64,000 nt of DNA from an uncultured Chlorobiota bacterium (GCA_900696645.1 CAADGV010000026.1:1-64000); one strand, 5' to 3'; counted from the stretch's first letter, positions 16,404-25,350 are shown. The notes: generated from the sequence alone by a model not told the origin. Made by a program: numbers and translations.

Positions 16404-17630
16404 TCAGCTCTTCTCCACCCACACCTGCGCGAGGTTTACCACCGTCTCAACGGACTTATCCATCCCCCACACAGAAAGCCACTCGGTTGGGCCGTGGTAG
16501 TTTTGTCCGCCGGTGAAAATGTTGGGGCAGGGGAGGCCTTTTTCGGTGAGGCGTGAACCGTCTGTGCCGCCGCGAATCGGGACCCACTTCGGGTCGAGTC
16601 CGGCGCGCTTCGTTGCTTCCCACATGCAGGCGAGTCCCGGCGCATCATCTCCCATATAGTCCTTCATGTTTCTGTATTGCTCGATGATGTTGAGTTCGAT
16701 CTTCGCCTTCGGGTGCAGCGGCTGTACTTCGGCAATGATGGAGTTAAGGCGCTTCTTCAGCACTTCAAGTCCGGGCGTGTTGAAGTCGCGCAGCAAAATT
16801 TTCAGCGTCGACTTCGCCTCTTCGCCTTCGACAATATGCGGGTGAATGTAGGGCTCGTAGCCTTCGGTGGTTTCCGGCGAGCAATCCTTCGGGAAGCGGG
16901 CAATGATATCCGCCATACATTTGATGGAATTGACCATGATGTTCTTGGCGCTGCCGGGATGGATGTTGCGTCCGTGTACGGTAATCACGGCAAGATTTGC
17001 GCTGAACGTCTCCTTGTTAAGTTCGCCCGGCGTGTCGCCGTCAACCGTGTAGGCGAATTCGCATCCAAACTTCTTCATATCGAAGTATTTTGTGCCTGCC
17101 CCGATTTCCTCATCAGGCGTGAAGCAAATGCGGATATCGCCGTGAGGCAGTTGAGGATTATTGATGAGAGTCTGAGCCGCCGTCATGATAATGGCAACGC
17201 CGGCCTTGTCGTCGGCGCCCAGCAGCGTTGTGCCGTCGCTCGTGACAATCGTTTTGCCGATGTTGTTCTTGAGTTCGGGATTCTCCGCTTCGGTAATAAC
17301 AACGGATGTGTTGCCCGGAAGAACAATGTCGCCACCCTTGTACGTCATGACTTGGGGCTTCACATCTTTTCCGCTGGCAGATGGTGATGTGTCGACGTGA
17401 GCTACGAACCCGATGCGGGGGACCTTCTTGCTTTGATTACCCGGGATTGTTGCCATCACATAACCGTACTGGTCAATCTCGACGTCTTTCAGTCCGAGTT
17501 GTTTCAGCTCCTTGACAAGAAGATTGAGAAGATCGAACTGCTTCTTTGTACTGGGATATGTGGTTGAATTCTCGTCCGATTGCGTATCAATCTTTGCATA
17601 ACGGATGAACTTATCTAATGCGGATTCCAT
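16404..17630 (-). CDS. pepT: Peptidase T (tripeptide aminopeptidase)
   Basis: Releases the N-terminal residue from tripeptides in the cytoplasm. The 408-residue M20-family protein carries the zinc and catalytic motifs of PepT: FVAHVDTSPS (His78, Asp80), LLGADDKAGVAI, CFTPDEEIGAG and YTVDGDTPGE, plus the C-terminal RGGTDGSRLTEKGLPCPN with NYHGPTEW, which is specific for this subfamily. Length matches the family (about 408). It lies downstream of the thioesterase gene on the same strand and may share its transcript, though an 80-nt gap intervenes. Confidence 0.95.
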   Translation of the reverse strand: MESALDKFIRYAKIDTQSDENSTTYPSTKKQFDLLNLLVKELKQLGLKDVEIDQYGYVMATIPGNQSKKVPRIGFVAHVDTSPSASGKDVKPQVMTYKGGDIVLPGNTSVVITEAENPELKNNIGKTIVTSDGTTLLGADDKAGVAIIMTAAQTLINNPQLPHGDIRICFTPDEEIGAGTKYFDMKKFGCEFAYTVDGDTPGELNKETFSANLAVITVHGRNIHPGSAKNIMVNSIKCMADIIARFPKDCSPETTEGYEPYIHPHIVEGEEAKSTLKILLRDFNTPGLEVLKKRLNSIIAEVQPLHPKAKIELNIIEQYRNMKDYMGDDAPGLACMWEATKRAGLDPKWVPIRGGTDGSRLTEKGLPCPNIFTGGQNYHGPTEWLSVWGMDKSVETVVNLAQVWVEKS

Positions 17631-17713
17631 TTAATGCCTCGTTGATTAGTGTGTGAAGAGATGAACAGTCTTGATTCGTGTTGGTCGGTAAAGCGACAAC
17701 TCCTGAATCGGCC

Positions 17714-18139
17714 TCAGCGTGTAAACAAGCCCTGAAATGTTGCCGGAACATTCACGAGTTTCTTGGCCGAATAGTCGTAGAACACAATGCCAGTCTTTGC
17801 CCGTGCAACTTCCTTCCCCGAGTCCTTTTGCGTGATCCTGTAAAAAAGGTCGCAACCAAATCGGTGAAAGTCAACAGCAGAGACGGCAAATTCCAGTACG
17901 TCGCCGTGAAAAGCCTCCGCTTTGTACACAATGGCGACGTCGCTCATGATGATCGACCGCCCGTCAATATTCATTTCGGAATAACCGTAATGGCGGAGAA
18001 ATCTGACTCGCGCCTCGTGAACCAACGACAAAAGGGCGTCGTTGCCGAGGTGTCCGCCGTAGTTAATGTCGGTAATCCTGACCGGAACGTCGGTAGTGAA
18101 GTGCGTAATTGAAGGCAGATCGAGCTTGATTCGAGCCAT
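17714..18139 (-). CDS. Acyl-CoA thioesterase, 4HBT hotdog fold (YbgC/FadM-like)
   Basis: A 141-residue hotdog-fold thioesterase. The front part contains VRITDINYGGHLGNDALLSLVHEAR (shown here in two overlapping parts: VRITDINYGGHLGN and NDALLSLVHEAR), the typical active-site turn and helix of the 4HBT family, with Asp14-region acid as the likely catalytic residue. It hydrolyses acyl-CoA or acyl-ACP. The start at 18139 overlaps the lspA stop as TGATG; a GTG at 18142 is also possible. It is the last member of the overlapping cluster that begins with the DUF433 gene. Confidence 0.85.
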   Translation of the reverse strand: MARIKLDLPSITHFTTDVPVRITDINYGGHLGNDALLSLVHEARVRFLRHYGYSEMNIDGRSIIMSDVAIVYKAEAFHGDVLEFAVSAVDFHRFGCDLFYRITQKDSGKEVARAKTGIVFYDYSAKKLVNVPATFQGLFTR

Positions 18140-18660
18140 CACTCAACCGGTTGTTCGGGGGTCTTAACGGGTGCCTTGCCGTTTTGAAATGGTGTGGCGA
18201 AAAGAAGGAGAACGGTGCCGAGCAGAATGACGACATCTGCAATATTGAAAATTGCCGTCCTCAGCGAGCCGATTCCGACATTCAGAAAATCCACTACGTG
18301 GCCGTCGTTGAAGATTCTGTCGAGAAGATTGCTGAATCCTCCCCCGACGATCAGCGTCAGAGCCGTGATCTGCAGGCTTGTAAGTTTCCGGCTGAAGATT
18401 GTGAAGAGGAACATTCCGAGAAGCATCACCCCGACAAAAACCGTGAGGAACCAAAATCGTACTTCGGGATGGAGTCCGGCACCGAAACTCATCATGCCGC
18501 CGGGGTTTTCCGCATATTGCAGCAGCACGAATCCGTTCAGCAGCGACTGGGGAAAAGCATCCTGCAGCGATGATTTTGCAATTCCTTTCGTTGTCTGATC
18601 ACAACCAATGCTTGAGACGAGAAGGATGGAAACCAGAATCAGTTTTTTTGTTGATATCAT
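18139..18660 (-). CDS. lspA: Lipoprotein signal peptidase (signal peptidase II)
   Basis: Cleaves the signal peptide of prolipoproteins in the inner membrane. The start at 18660 (MISTKKLILV, 173 residues) overlaps the plsC stop as ATGA. Four membrane segments are present, and the family motifs are visible: CDQTTKGIA near residue 19, GGGFSNLLDRIF with VVDFLNVGIG, and the catalytic Asp in NIADVVILLG near 140. The C-terminal tail is short and proline-rich. The many lipoproteins in the window are likely substrates. Confidence 0.93.
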   Translation of the reverse strand: MISTKKLILVSILLVSSIGCDQTTKGIAKSSLQDAFPQSLLNGFVLLQYAENPGGMMSFGAGLHPEVRFWFLTVFVGVMLLGMFLFTIFSRKLTSLQITALTLIVGGGFSNLLDRIFNDGHVVDFLNVGIGSLRTAIFNIADVVILLGTVLLLFATPFQNGKAPVKTPEQPVE

Positions 18661-19445
18661 GCTGCTACCCCTGCACGTTTTGTTGTCTTCGCATCCACTT
18701 CTTCGGGCGACACGTTCCGCCATTCGGCAATCTGCCTGATGATCATCTGCCGGATGCGTTCTGTCAACTCGCCGGTGTCGCTCGCAATGAGTTCTGTTGT
18801 TTCGACGGGAGGCAACACCTTTAACTGAATATCGCCCGGCGGTCCGAACACCCAGCCATTTTTCGGCAAGCAGTTCCGTGAGCCCTCGACTGCCAGTGGG
18901 AGAATTGGAACACCTGCCTTAATCGCAAGACGAAATGCCCCTTCGTTAAAACTATGAACCCTGCCATCCGGTGATCGAGTTCCCTCGGGAAAGAACATCA
19001 CAGAACATTTCTGTTTGAGATAGTTGCCCGCCATTGAAAGAACCGCCACGCCTTGACGCTTGTCCTTTCGATCAACCGGAATATCGCCCGCAAGCTTCAG
19101 CATCCACCCGACAACCGGAAGCCCGAACAACTCAACCTTCGCCAGCCACTTCATCTCCCACGGCAAGTGTGAAATTAGAGGAATATCGGCATGCGATTGG
19201 TGATTGCTGACAACAACAAACGGGCGACGGGGATCCGTGATCGTCTCGCCGGAAATATGCAATTGCCACGCGGGATTTACTCTCGTCATTGCAACACCCA
19301 GTCTTCGGAACCACCGGCCTGTTCGGTACCGAACCGGATCGCGGTCGAACACCCTGATGAACGCAAGCAAGGGAAGCCACATCACGATTAGCGATACTGT
19401 GGCGAACCAGATCCATATTGAGCGCAACGCAGAATGCACGATCAT
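18657..19445 (-). CDS. plsC: 1-acyl-sn-glycerol-3-phosphate acyltransferase
   Basis: Transfers an acyl chain to lysophosphatidic acid to make phosphatidic acid at the inner membrane. The 262-residue protein has an N-terminal membrane segment (about 8-32), the acyltransferase HX4D box SNHQSHAD (His82, Asp87), and FPEGTRS (Glu154-Arg157). A third block, VPILPLAVEGSRNCLP, binds substrate in the family. Its ATG overlaps the upstream DUF5615-like stop by 4 nt and its stop overlaps lspA by 4 nt, so the genes are translationally coupled. Confidence 0.92.
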   Translation of the reverse strand: MIVHSALRSIWIWFATVSLIVMWLPLLAFIRVFDRDPVRYRTGRWFRRLGVAMTRVNPAWQLHISGETITDPRRPFVVVSNHQSHADIPLISHLPWEMKWLAKVELFGLPVVGWMLKLAGDIPVDRKDKRQGVAVLSMAGNYLKQKCSVMFFPEGTRSPDGRVHSFNEGAFRLAIKAGVPILPLAVEGSRNCLPKNGWVFGPPGDIQLKVLPPVETTELIASDTGELTERIRQMIIRQIAEWRNVSPEEVDAKTTKRAGVAA

Positions 19446-19828
19446 TCCCAGGAAAGTGAACGTTTGACTCTACTCTTGAGACTCCAGTATGTGATTCCGC
19501 CAATACTGATATGAACAATCTTGCCGAGCCGCTGTTGTTGGGTTCGAAAAGCTCTGTGCTGAAGAAACAACCGGGCGTAATCTGAGAATTGTACAGCAGA
19601 AACGTCAAACCAAGCAAGACAATACCGATGGTGGCACAGACGGTGGTTGTAATAGTCTCTGTCTCGTGTCAGGAATGTCAGCTTTCGGAGTTGAAGGAGG
19701 AACGGGAGAATCTCATAATCCTTCATACCTTTTGAACCGATATCGAGTCCGATCTGGCGGACAGATGATTTCCATTTCTTTGGCTTGGCGCATTCGGTGC
19801 TTATGATATTCTCGTCAATAAGAATCAC
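19442..19828 (-). CDS. DUF5615/PIN-like putative toxin ribonuclease
   Basis: A 128-residue protein with the marks of the PIN-like DUF5615 group: MILIDENI at the N-terminus (acidic Asp5/Glu6), GLDIGSKGMKDYEILPF, and LTFLTRDRDYYN (acidic cluster) in the middle. PIN-like proteins are metal-dependent RNases and often toxins. Its ATG overlaps the stop of a DUF433 gene by 4 nt, the usual antitoxin-toxin order for this pairing. The C-terminal 40 residues are basic and not typical of the family. It is also coupled to plsC downstream. Toxicity is inferred, not shown. Confidence 0.72.
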   Translation of the reverse strand: MILIDENIISTECAKPKKWKSSVRQIGLDIGSKGMKDYEILPFLLQLRKLTFLTRDRDYYNHRLCHHRYCLAWFDVSAVQFSDYARLFLQHRAFRTQQQRLGKIVHISIGGITYWSLKSRVKRSLSWE

Positions 19829-20109
19829 GCGATAACACGAGCGCCTTTGGTTCTCTTTACAATGCCTCTACCGGAATTTTCCGACAGGGCTTGGGACGCC
19901 AGCCTTACACATTCTGCAATAGCTTCTATGGACACTTGGCCTCTCCACTCGTCGACTATATGATTCCATGAAATGCCTTGTTCAACAAGTTCGAGAACAT
20001 CGGAGGCCATAATTCTCGTCCCGCGAATCACGGGACGTCCTTGACGAATGTCAGGATCTGAGACGATAAATCGCCCTAATGTTCGGATTGTTTTTGATTC
20101 TACCTTCAT
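19825..20109 (-). CDS. DUF433 putative antitoxin
   Basis: A 94-residue protein. The start at 20109 (MKVESKTIRTLG) is chosen because GGGAGG lies just upstream; a longer frame from 20175 overlaps the preceding gene. The DUF433 body is clear: IVSDPDIRQGRPVIRGTRI, DVLELVEQGISWNHIVDEW, and VSIEAIAECVRLA. DUF433 proteins are helix-turn-helix-like antitoxin partners of PIN/DUF5615 toxins, which fits the next gene. A short basic tail (GRGIVKRTKGARVIA) ends the protein. It may autoregulate the cluster. Confidence 0.82.
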   Translation of the reverse strand: MKVESKTIRTLGRFIVSDPDIRQGRPVIRGTRIMASDVLELVEQGISWNHIVDEWRGQVSIEAIAECVRLASQALSENSGRGIVKRTKGARVIA

Positions 20110-20167
20110 GCTATCCTCCCTGCTTCTAATGTAGGCATCAAACCTTCTTTTCGCAACCCGAAAACTC

Positions 20168-22603
20168 TCATCCAACCTTCACCACCACCATTGTCATATC
20201 ATCGTGTTGCTGCCAGCCGCGGGTAAATGCCGTTACGTCGGCGCAGATGCCGTTGATAATGTTGGTGGCGGATTTGTGCCTGTGGCGCGCAACGGATTGT
20301 ACGAGACGTTCTTCTCCGAATTCATCTCCCCGTTCATTCATTGCCTCTGTGAAGCCGTCAGTGTAGAAGACGAGAACCTCGTCCTGTTTCAGGTTCATCT
20401 CCTGCTCTTCAAGAACTGAATCGAACACCGTCCCGACTTCAAGGCCGAGAGCCATGCCTTTGGGGGTAAGAAACGTTCCGTCTTCATTATGCCGCTGCGC
20501 CAGAATAACGGGGCATTGGCCGGCACGCGCAAAGCGGATTTTTCTTGCCTCGACATCAAGAATAGCGTAGAACATGCTGACGAATGAATTGCGGTCAATC
20601 GTCCGGTACATCAGGCTGTTGACTTTGCTAAGGACTTTTTTTGGCGAAATGTTTTCTTCGGCATGTGATTGGAGAATGCCCTTTGTCAGCGTCATGTAGA
20701 TGGCGGCCGGTACGCCTTTCCCCGATACATCGCCGATGGCAATGCCGATTTTTGTTCCGCCCAAATTGACGAAATCGTAATAGTCGCCGCCGACTTCAAA
20801 TGCGGGAATGCAGGTTCCGGCAATATCGTACCCCTTTGCCGTCGGGCTTGATTTCGGCAGCAAACTCATCTGTACTCTGCGGGCAATCTCCAGTTCTTTT
20901 GCCATCCGTTCACGCTCGCTAATCCGCTTGACATGTTCGGGGGTAAGTTCCTGCGTAAGCTCGAATCGTTCCTGCTTGACAAATCCAACGAAGGCCACAA
21001 TCAACGGGAGAGAAAAAAGGACGAAAAAGAGAATCGTCTGTCCCGAAAAATATGAGCTGTCTGATGCAAAGAGGGGAATGGCCGTTGCGAGACTGACAAG
21101 TACAAACTGTGTAACAATAGTTGTCAGCAAATCATATCTCAAGAAGAGATAGCAGAACAGCAAACCGAAGCAGAAAAACAGGGCAACGGTAATGGGAATC
21201 TGGAAGAAACCGAACGGAATCGGCCACAAGGCGAACATGGCCACCGCCCACAAAGCTGATGAGACGAGAACGCCGATCCAGGTTTTCTTGATCTTCTCGC
21301 GAAACATGGAGAGGAAGAAGAACCTGAAGACGATTTCGCTGAAAATGGCAGCCTCAAGTCCTGCAATAATTGGATGCGCGCCGGGAAGAAGGCCGTCGGT
21401 GGTACCGGATGCCGTCATCACAAACAGTCCGGTCGGCAGATTCCTGATCGCGAGGAACGAGAGAATCGAGAATGTGCCGAGGATAATCAGCCCGAACGAG
21501 AATCCCCGGAGAACACCTTCAGCAACATCAATGGTAACGAAGCGCCGGAACAACGCGCTGTCAACGCCGAGAAGTTTGCTCGGCCAAAGACTGCGCGAAT
21601 AGGACTCGCCGACGCTCCACGCGGCAAACACCATAACTGCAAGGAAGACGTTTACGACAAGAACGTTCAAGCCAAAAAATACCCAGCGAACATTCAGCTT
21701 GTTTAAGTCTGCCATTTGAGCGGTGGCACCGATCGAGTTGAACACATTTATGGCGCCCAACACGTAGACTGCAAACAATCCGATGAAAACCATTGCCGCC
21801 GTTTTGATGCCGACCTCGCCGTCGTGGTATTTCTTGAGGAAGAAAATCACGATGAAGAAAAACAGCAGAAAGACTACAGCAAAGGAAACCGAGACAAGCA
21901 GCGTTGCCGATGTGCCGGTCTGGCTGCTCTGCGACTCAAAACGGGCGTCACGCTCAATCCATCGCCGGAAGCCTCCCACTTCATCTCCCTGAATGCGGAT
22001 CCAGAGACCCAACTGGATGGTGGTATCGATTGTAATCCAGTTGAAATTGTAATCCAGCCGGTTCTGCTGCTTGATTTGTGATGAACTCTTGAGCCGATAG
22101 TCTGCAAGATCAATTCCTTGCTGCCTGACGAAGGTTTCGGCCAGTGAGCGGGCATCCTCTTCTGTGAGAGAAACGCCCGGCACGGTGTCCTTAACATTAT
22201 GCTTCATCCCGAATACGCGGGCGCCCGGCGTCATCCATAACTCAAATGACTCAAGCGACTGGCTTCGCGACAAACCCGCATCGTACCAGGAGATATACCA
22301 ATTGTGTGAAGGAAGTGTGTTCTGGCGGGCCAACGCGATTGCTGAATCGATCCCGAACCGGATTCTCAACGCGAGCTGTGTATTGCCGTCGAAATCAAAC
22401 CACGCATCCTGATGATACTGCCGGACATCGAAACCGCGGGCAGCCATGAATTCATTCGCCTTCTCCATAATCTCGCTGCGGTTATATTCAAGATTGATGG
22501 ACGCCTTCGGCGCGAAACGCGGATAGGTGTAGAAGAATGCGATTGCCCCTAAAACGGCAAGGAGTATCAGGACGCTGAATTTGCGGAGGAATGAGAGTTC
22601 CAT
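20168..22603 (-). CDS. Membrane protein fused to a SpoIIE/RsbU-type PP2C phosphatase
   Basis: An 811-residue fusion. One N-terminal helix (about 8-27) is followed by a 200-residue presumably extracytoplasmic region, one helix near 240, and then a block of about ten helices (275-545). In that block SEIVFRFFFLSMF resembles motif 1 of CPBP/CAAX-type membrane proteases but lacks the first Glu, and the expected His motif is not seen. After a coiled linker (ELEIARRVQMSLLPK) comes the phosphatase domain, with VGGDYYDF, GDVSGKGVPAAIYM, FYTDGFTEAMN and HDDMTMVVVK providing the metal-binding Asp residues. It likely dephosphorylates an anti-sigma-factor antagonist in response to a membrane signal. AAAGGA precedes the ATG. 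Confidence 0.85.
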   Translation of the reverse strand: MELSFLRKFSVLILLAVLGAIAFFYTYPRFAPKASINLEYNRSEIMEKANEFMAARGFDVRQYHQDAWFDFDGNTQLALRIRFGIDSAIALARQNTLPSHNWYISWYDAGLSRSQSLESFELWMTPGARVFGMKHNVKDTVPGVSLTEEDARSLAETFVRQQGIDLADYRLKSSSQIKQQNRLDYNFNWITIDTTIQLGLWIRIQGDEVGGFRRWIERDARFESQSSQTGTSATLLVSVSFAVVFLLFFFIVIFFLKKYHDGEVGIKTAAMVFIGLFAVYVLGAINVFNSIGATAQMADLNKLNVRWVFFGLNVLVVNVFLAVMVFAAWSVGESYSRSLWPSKLLGVDSALFRRFVTIDVAEGVLRGFSFGLIILGTFSILSFLAIRNLPTGLFVMTASGTTDGLLPGAHPIIAGLEAAIFSEIVFRFFFLSMFREKIKKTWIGVLVSSALWAVAMFALWPIPFGFFQIPITVALFFCFGLLFCYLFLRYDLLTTIVTQFVLVSLATAIPLFASDSSYFSGQTILFFVLFSLPLIVAFVGFVKQERFELTQELTPEHVKRISERERMAKELEIARRVQMSLLPKSSPTAKGYDIAGTCIPAFEVGGDYYDFVNLGGTKIGIAIGDVSGKGVPAAIYMTLTKGILQSHAEENISPKKVLSKVNSLMYRTIDRNSFVSMFYAILDVEARKIRFARAGQCPVILAQRHNEDGTFLTPKGMALGLEVGTVFDSVLEEQEMNLKQDEVLVFYTDGFTEAMNERGDEFGEERLVQSVARHRHKSATNIINGICADVTAFTRGWQQHDDMTMVVVKVG

Positions 22604-22715
22604 GCAATTCCTTTAAGAAATGTCGTGAGCTATTTATATCAACGGCGGATGGAATGATATGTTGCAGAGTCAATATACGCAGTCAGGCAGAGTACTTCCA
22701 GAGCAGGTGTGTTAC

Positions 22716-23108
22716 TTATCCAAGTACAGCGGCATCCGCCTCGATTTCCACAAGCATTTCGGGAACGATCAACCGGCTGACTTCCACCATTGTTGTTGCC
22801 GGGAGAATATCCTTGAAGAATTCGTGATGCGCTTTCCCGACCTTCTCCCAATCCCGCTCGATATACGTGACAAACATTCTCGTTCGGACAACATCTTTCA
22901 AGTCACATCCTGCTTTGTTCAGCGCAACTTCGATGTTCTGCAAAGCTTGGATTGTCTGGGCATACGCATCATCCTTGCCGACAATATTTCCGTTCTCATC
23001 GGTTGCCGTTGTGCCCGTAACATACACGAATTGCCCGACGCGTACCGCCCGCGAGTAACCGACTATCGACTCCCATTCCACGCCGCTTGAGATGTTCTGT
23101 CGTTTCAT
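22716..23108 (-). CDS. RidA-family protein
   Basis: A 130-residue member of the RidA/YjgF/UK114 family, which hydrolyses reactive enamine/imine intermediates released by PLP enzymes. Recognisable blocks are [53 protein letters not shown] and [19 protein letters not shown]. The usual catalytic Arg falls in the VVRTRMF block. It has a good AGGAA site and stands alone between the phosphatase gene and the MauE-like gene. It belongs to the RidA-like subgroup with a shortened N-terminus. Confidence 0.9.
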   Translation of the reverse strand: MKRQNISSGVEWESIVGYSRAVRVGQFVYVTGTTATDENGNIVGKDDAYAQTIQALQNIEVALNKAGCDLKDVVRTRMFVTYIERDWEKVGKAHHEFFKDILPATTMVEVSRLIVPEMLVEIEADAAVLG

Positions 23109-23280
23109 GTTCCTATCCGAATGATTTGATGGATTACCAGAGGTCTCGAACCGGCTGCTTCAATTTGCGACAGATATACGCCTGCGTGTCTGCGTGATTT
23201 GGAAGCAGCGCAATAAACAGTGGCGGGTGATCGATATAACCCAAAGCAAGCCGGGTATGCCGGAGTCACTTCCGAAGAAT

Positions 23281-23778
23281 TCAGGAGAGAGTAGCTTTCT
23301 TTGCATTGTCGCTGGCTTCAGGGGAAGAATGTGATAAGACGGACACCGTTGTCCGTTCGCTGCGTGAGAAGAGGCTAAATACACTAAGCAATATCAACCC
23401 GCTATTTTCGAACACTTTCATCCAACCTATTTTGCCGACAGCAGGGTCAGGCGAAAAGCAGCCGCATGAAATATCCAGGTTGCGCAAAATTCCCGATATT
23501 ACTCCGGCAGTAAACACAGCAAGCATGAGGAGAACAAGCAGGCTGCTTCCTCGCGGCATGTAACCGAAGACGAGAAAGATGCCGCACAATAATTCTACCC
23601 ATGGCAGAACGGTAGCAATCACAAGCGAAGCATCCGGGCCGATAAGCTTGTAATAGCCGATCGAAACAGCGAAGGCATTCGGATTGGCTGCCTTGTCAAC
23701 AGCGGCAACGATGAAGACGAATCCGAGAAAGACACGAACAAGCATGGCGGCGAAATCATTGTCAAGAATGCGTTTCAT
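23281..23778 (-). CDS. MauE/DoxX-like membrane protein
   Basis: A 165-residue protein with four membrane helices and the MauE/DoxX-family pattern (FLGFVFIVAAVDKAANPNAF, LPWVELLCGIFLVFGY, ISGILRNLDISCGCF). The CGC motif following the third helix is typical of MauE-like proteins that work with thiol-disulfide partners. It ends a pair with a rhodanese-like gene, separated by only a few bases, so a role in periplasmic sulfur or disulfide handling is suggested by context. No methylamine dehydrogenase genes are present. Confidence 0.82.
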   Translation of the reverse strand: MKRILDNDFAAMLVRVFLGFVFIVAAVDKAANPNAFAVSIGYYKLIGPDASLVIATVLPWVELLCGIFLVFGYMPRGSSLLVLLMLAVFTAGVISGILRNLDISCGCFSPDPAVGKIGWMKVFENSGLILLSVFSLFSRSERTTVSVLSHSSPEASDNAKKATLS

Positions 23779-23781
23779 GAG

Positions 23782-24267
23782 CTACTGTTCGGTTGTCAGA
23801 TTGTGTTGTTGCCATTCATTCCACCCCCCGAAGAACATCCTGACCTTCGTGAAACCGACCTCTGAAAGTTTTTGGGCAAGCTCGATGCTCGAGTTACAAT
23901 CCTCACCGTCGCAATACGTAATGATGAGCCTGTCTCTTGGAGTGTTTGCGAGAGGGGATGTGTGCAGAGCAAATTCCTTCAGCGGAACATTGACCGCACC
24001 CGGAATATGTCCCAGCTTGTAATCGTATTGATTCCGCGCATCGGCGAATAGTACCGTGCCTTCATTGAACAATTTGATTGCCTCTTCATACGAAATGAAC
24101 TCCGGAGGAACGACAGTCTGTGGCGCGGCAATGAGGGGAGTAGGGGGTAGAAAGAGTCCCTTCTTCATGACAAATGAATAGGAAAAGCCGAGCGCTGCTG
24201 ATGCGAGAACAATGACAATTGCTTCGCGAACAGCGAGTGTGAATTTGGAAATATCGCTCGTTACCAT
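23782..24267 (-). CDS. Membrane-anchored rhodanese-domain protein
   Basis: A 161-residue protein with one N-terminal helix (about 14-34) and a rhodanese domain (about 57-150): FISYEEAIKLFNEG, FADARNQYDYKLGHIPGAVN and the active-site loop ITYCDGEDCNSS with Cys119. Rhodaneses carry sulfur as a cysteine persulfide. The Pro-rich segment after the helix suggests a periplasmic location. The ATG at 24267 is preferred; a GTG at 24270 is possible. It is followed after 3 nt by the MauE-like gene, indicating a two-gene operon. Confidence 0.85.
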   Translation of the reverse strand: MVTSDISKFTLAVREAIVIVLASAALGFSYSFVMKKGLFLPPTPLIAAPQTVVPPEFISYEEAIKLFNEGTVLFADARNQYDYKLGHIPGAVNVPLKEFALHTSPLANTPRDRLIITYCDGEDCNSSIELAQKLSEVGFTKVRMFFGGWNEWQQHNLTTEQ

Positions 24268-24302
24268 CACTTAAACGTGTTGTTCAAACAAGATTGTCAG
24301 CA

Positions 24303-24409
24303 GCCACTGAGCCACAGAGTTCTCTTCTGGGAAGAGAGACCAAAGAGGCTATCAGTCAGCAGCAACGTAACTCACCTTGATAATCTCTGTGCCTCTGTGT
24401 CTCGGGGGC
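24303..24409. repeat. TIR-bounded ~110-bp element, copy 1
   Basis: The left end GCCACTGAGCCACAGAGTT (24303-24321) is mirrored by AATCTCTGTGCCTCTGTGTC near 24382-24401, so the unit has imperfect terminal inverted repeats. Elements of the same plan lie at 35364-35478 and 43455-43571. It contains no gene and sits between the TPM and rhodanese genes. Confidence 0.7.
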
Positions 24410-24447
24410 AGAGCGACTCAGGCTTCTCATCAGCCAAGCAGAAAATT

Positions 24448-25350
24448 TTACCATCTGCCCGATGATCCGCCACCGGAAAAACTTCCGCCGCCTCCGGAGA
24501 AACTGCTGCGCGACGATCCGCCGCTTGATGATCGTCCGGAGGAGGCGAATTTCGTACCCCATTGCTTCGAAAATTTCTTTCCTGACGGATTCGTTGCAAA
24601 GAATATCTTGGCAACAATGAACCCGACAAGGTACACGGCAAAGATAGCAATTCCGACGGTAACTCCAAAGAGCCCCATGGGAAACATCAGCCAAAATGGG
24701 ATCAAGAACACATACATGAACCACGACATGAAACCGGAAGTGAATACCGCCGAGAGCGTGAATGTTCCGACAATAAAAAGGAAGAACGCAAACACGCCAA
24801 GTGCAAGAGGCCAGGGGGGAACATCCTGGTCGAAATCCGAAAATCCGGACTCTGCCTGATACTCGTTTGCTATTGCCCGGAGAATCGCCGAAATGCCTGC
24901 CTCAACTCCGTCATCATATCGTTGATCTTTGAAATGCGGAACGATTTCCTGCCGGATGATTGTGCCGCACAAGCCGTCAGGCAATACGCCTTCGAGTCCG
25001 TTGCCGACTTCTATGCGCAACTCCCTGTCTTCCTTTGCAATGAGCAGCAAAACGCCGTTATCGTTTTGTGCGGTGCCGAGTTTCCATGCCTCTACAACTT
25101 TCATGGAGTATTCCTCGATGACTTCTCCCGCAAGACTCGTAATTGTCAGTACGACTACCTGGTTCGATGTGGAATCTTCGTGGGCCTTCAGCGTTTCTTC
25201 GAGACGCTGAATTGTTTCGGGAGAAAGGATGCCCGCATAGTCGTTTACGCGGGAAACGAGATACGGGACTTCCAGTGCCGGAAGCAAACGCCCCGGAATG
25301 AATGACAACACCAAAGCGATAAATAGCAGTCGCAACCAATCAAATCTCAT
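24448..25350 (-). CDS. TPM-domain membrane protein (YgcG-like)
   Basis: A 300-residue protein with a signal-like N-terminal helix and a TPM domain (about 33-165): VNDYAGILSPETIQRLEETL, NQVVVLTITSL, NDNGVLLLIAKEDRELRIEV and GNGLEGVLPDG. Two or three membrane segments (about 180-255) follow, and then a Ser/Gly-rich tail ending FSGGGSSGRW. This plan matches YgcG-like TPM proteins. TPM domains have been linked to phosphatase activity and photosystem II repair, but the role here is unknown. Its ATG overlaps the EamA stop by 4 nt. Confidence 0.88.
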   Translation of the reverse strand: MRFDWLRLLFIALVLSFIPGRLLPALEVPYLVSRVNDYAGILSPETIQRLEETLKAHEDSTSNQVVVLTITSLAGEVIEEYSMKVVEAWKLGTAQNDNGVLLLIAKEDRELRIEVGNGLEGVLPDGLCGTIIRQEIVPHFKDQRYDDGVEAGISAILRAIANEYQAESGFSDFDQDVPPWPLALGVFAFFLFIVGTFTLSAVFTSGFMSWFMYVFLIPFWLMFPMGLFGVTVGIAIFAVYLVGFIVAKIFFATNPSGKKFSKQWGTKFASSGRSSSGGSSRSSFSGGGGSFSGGGSSGRW

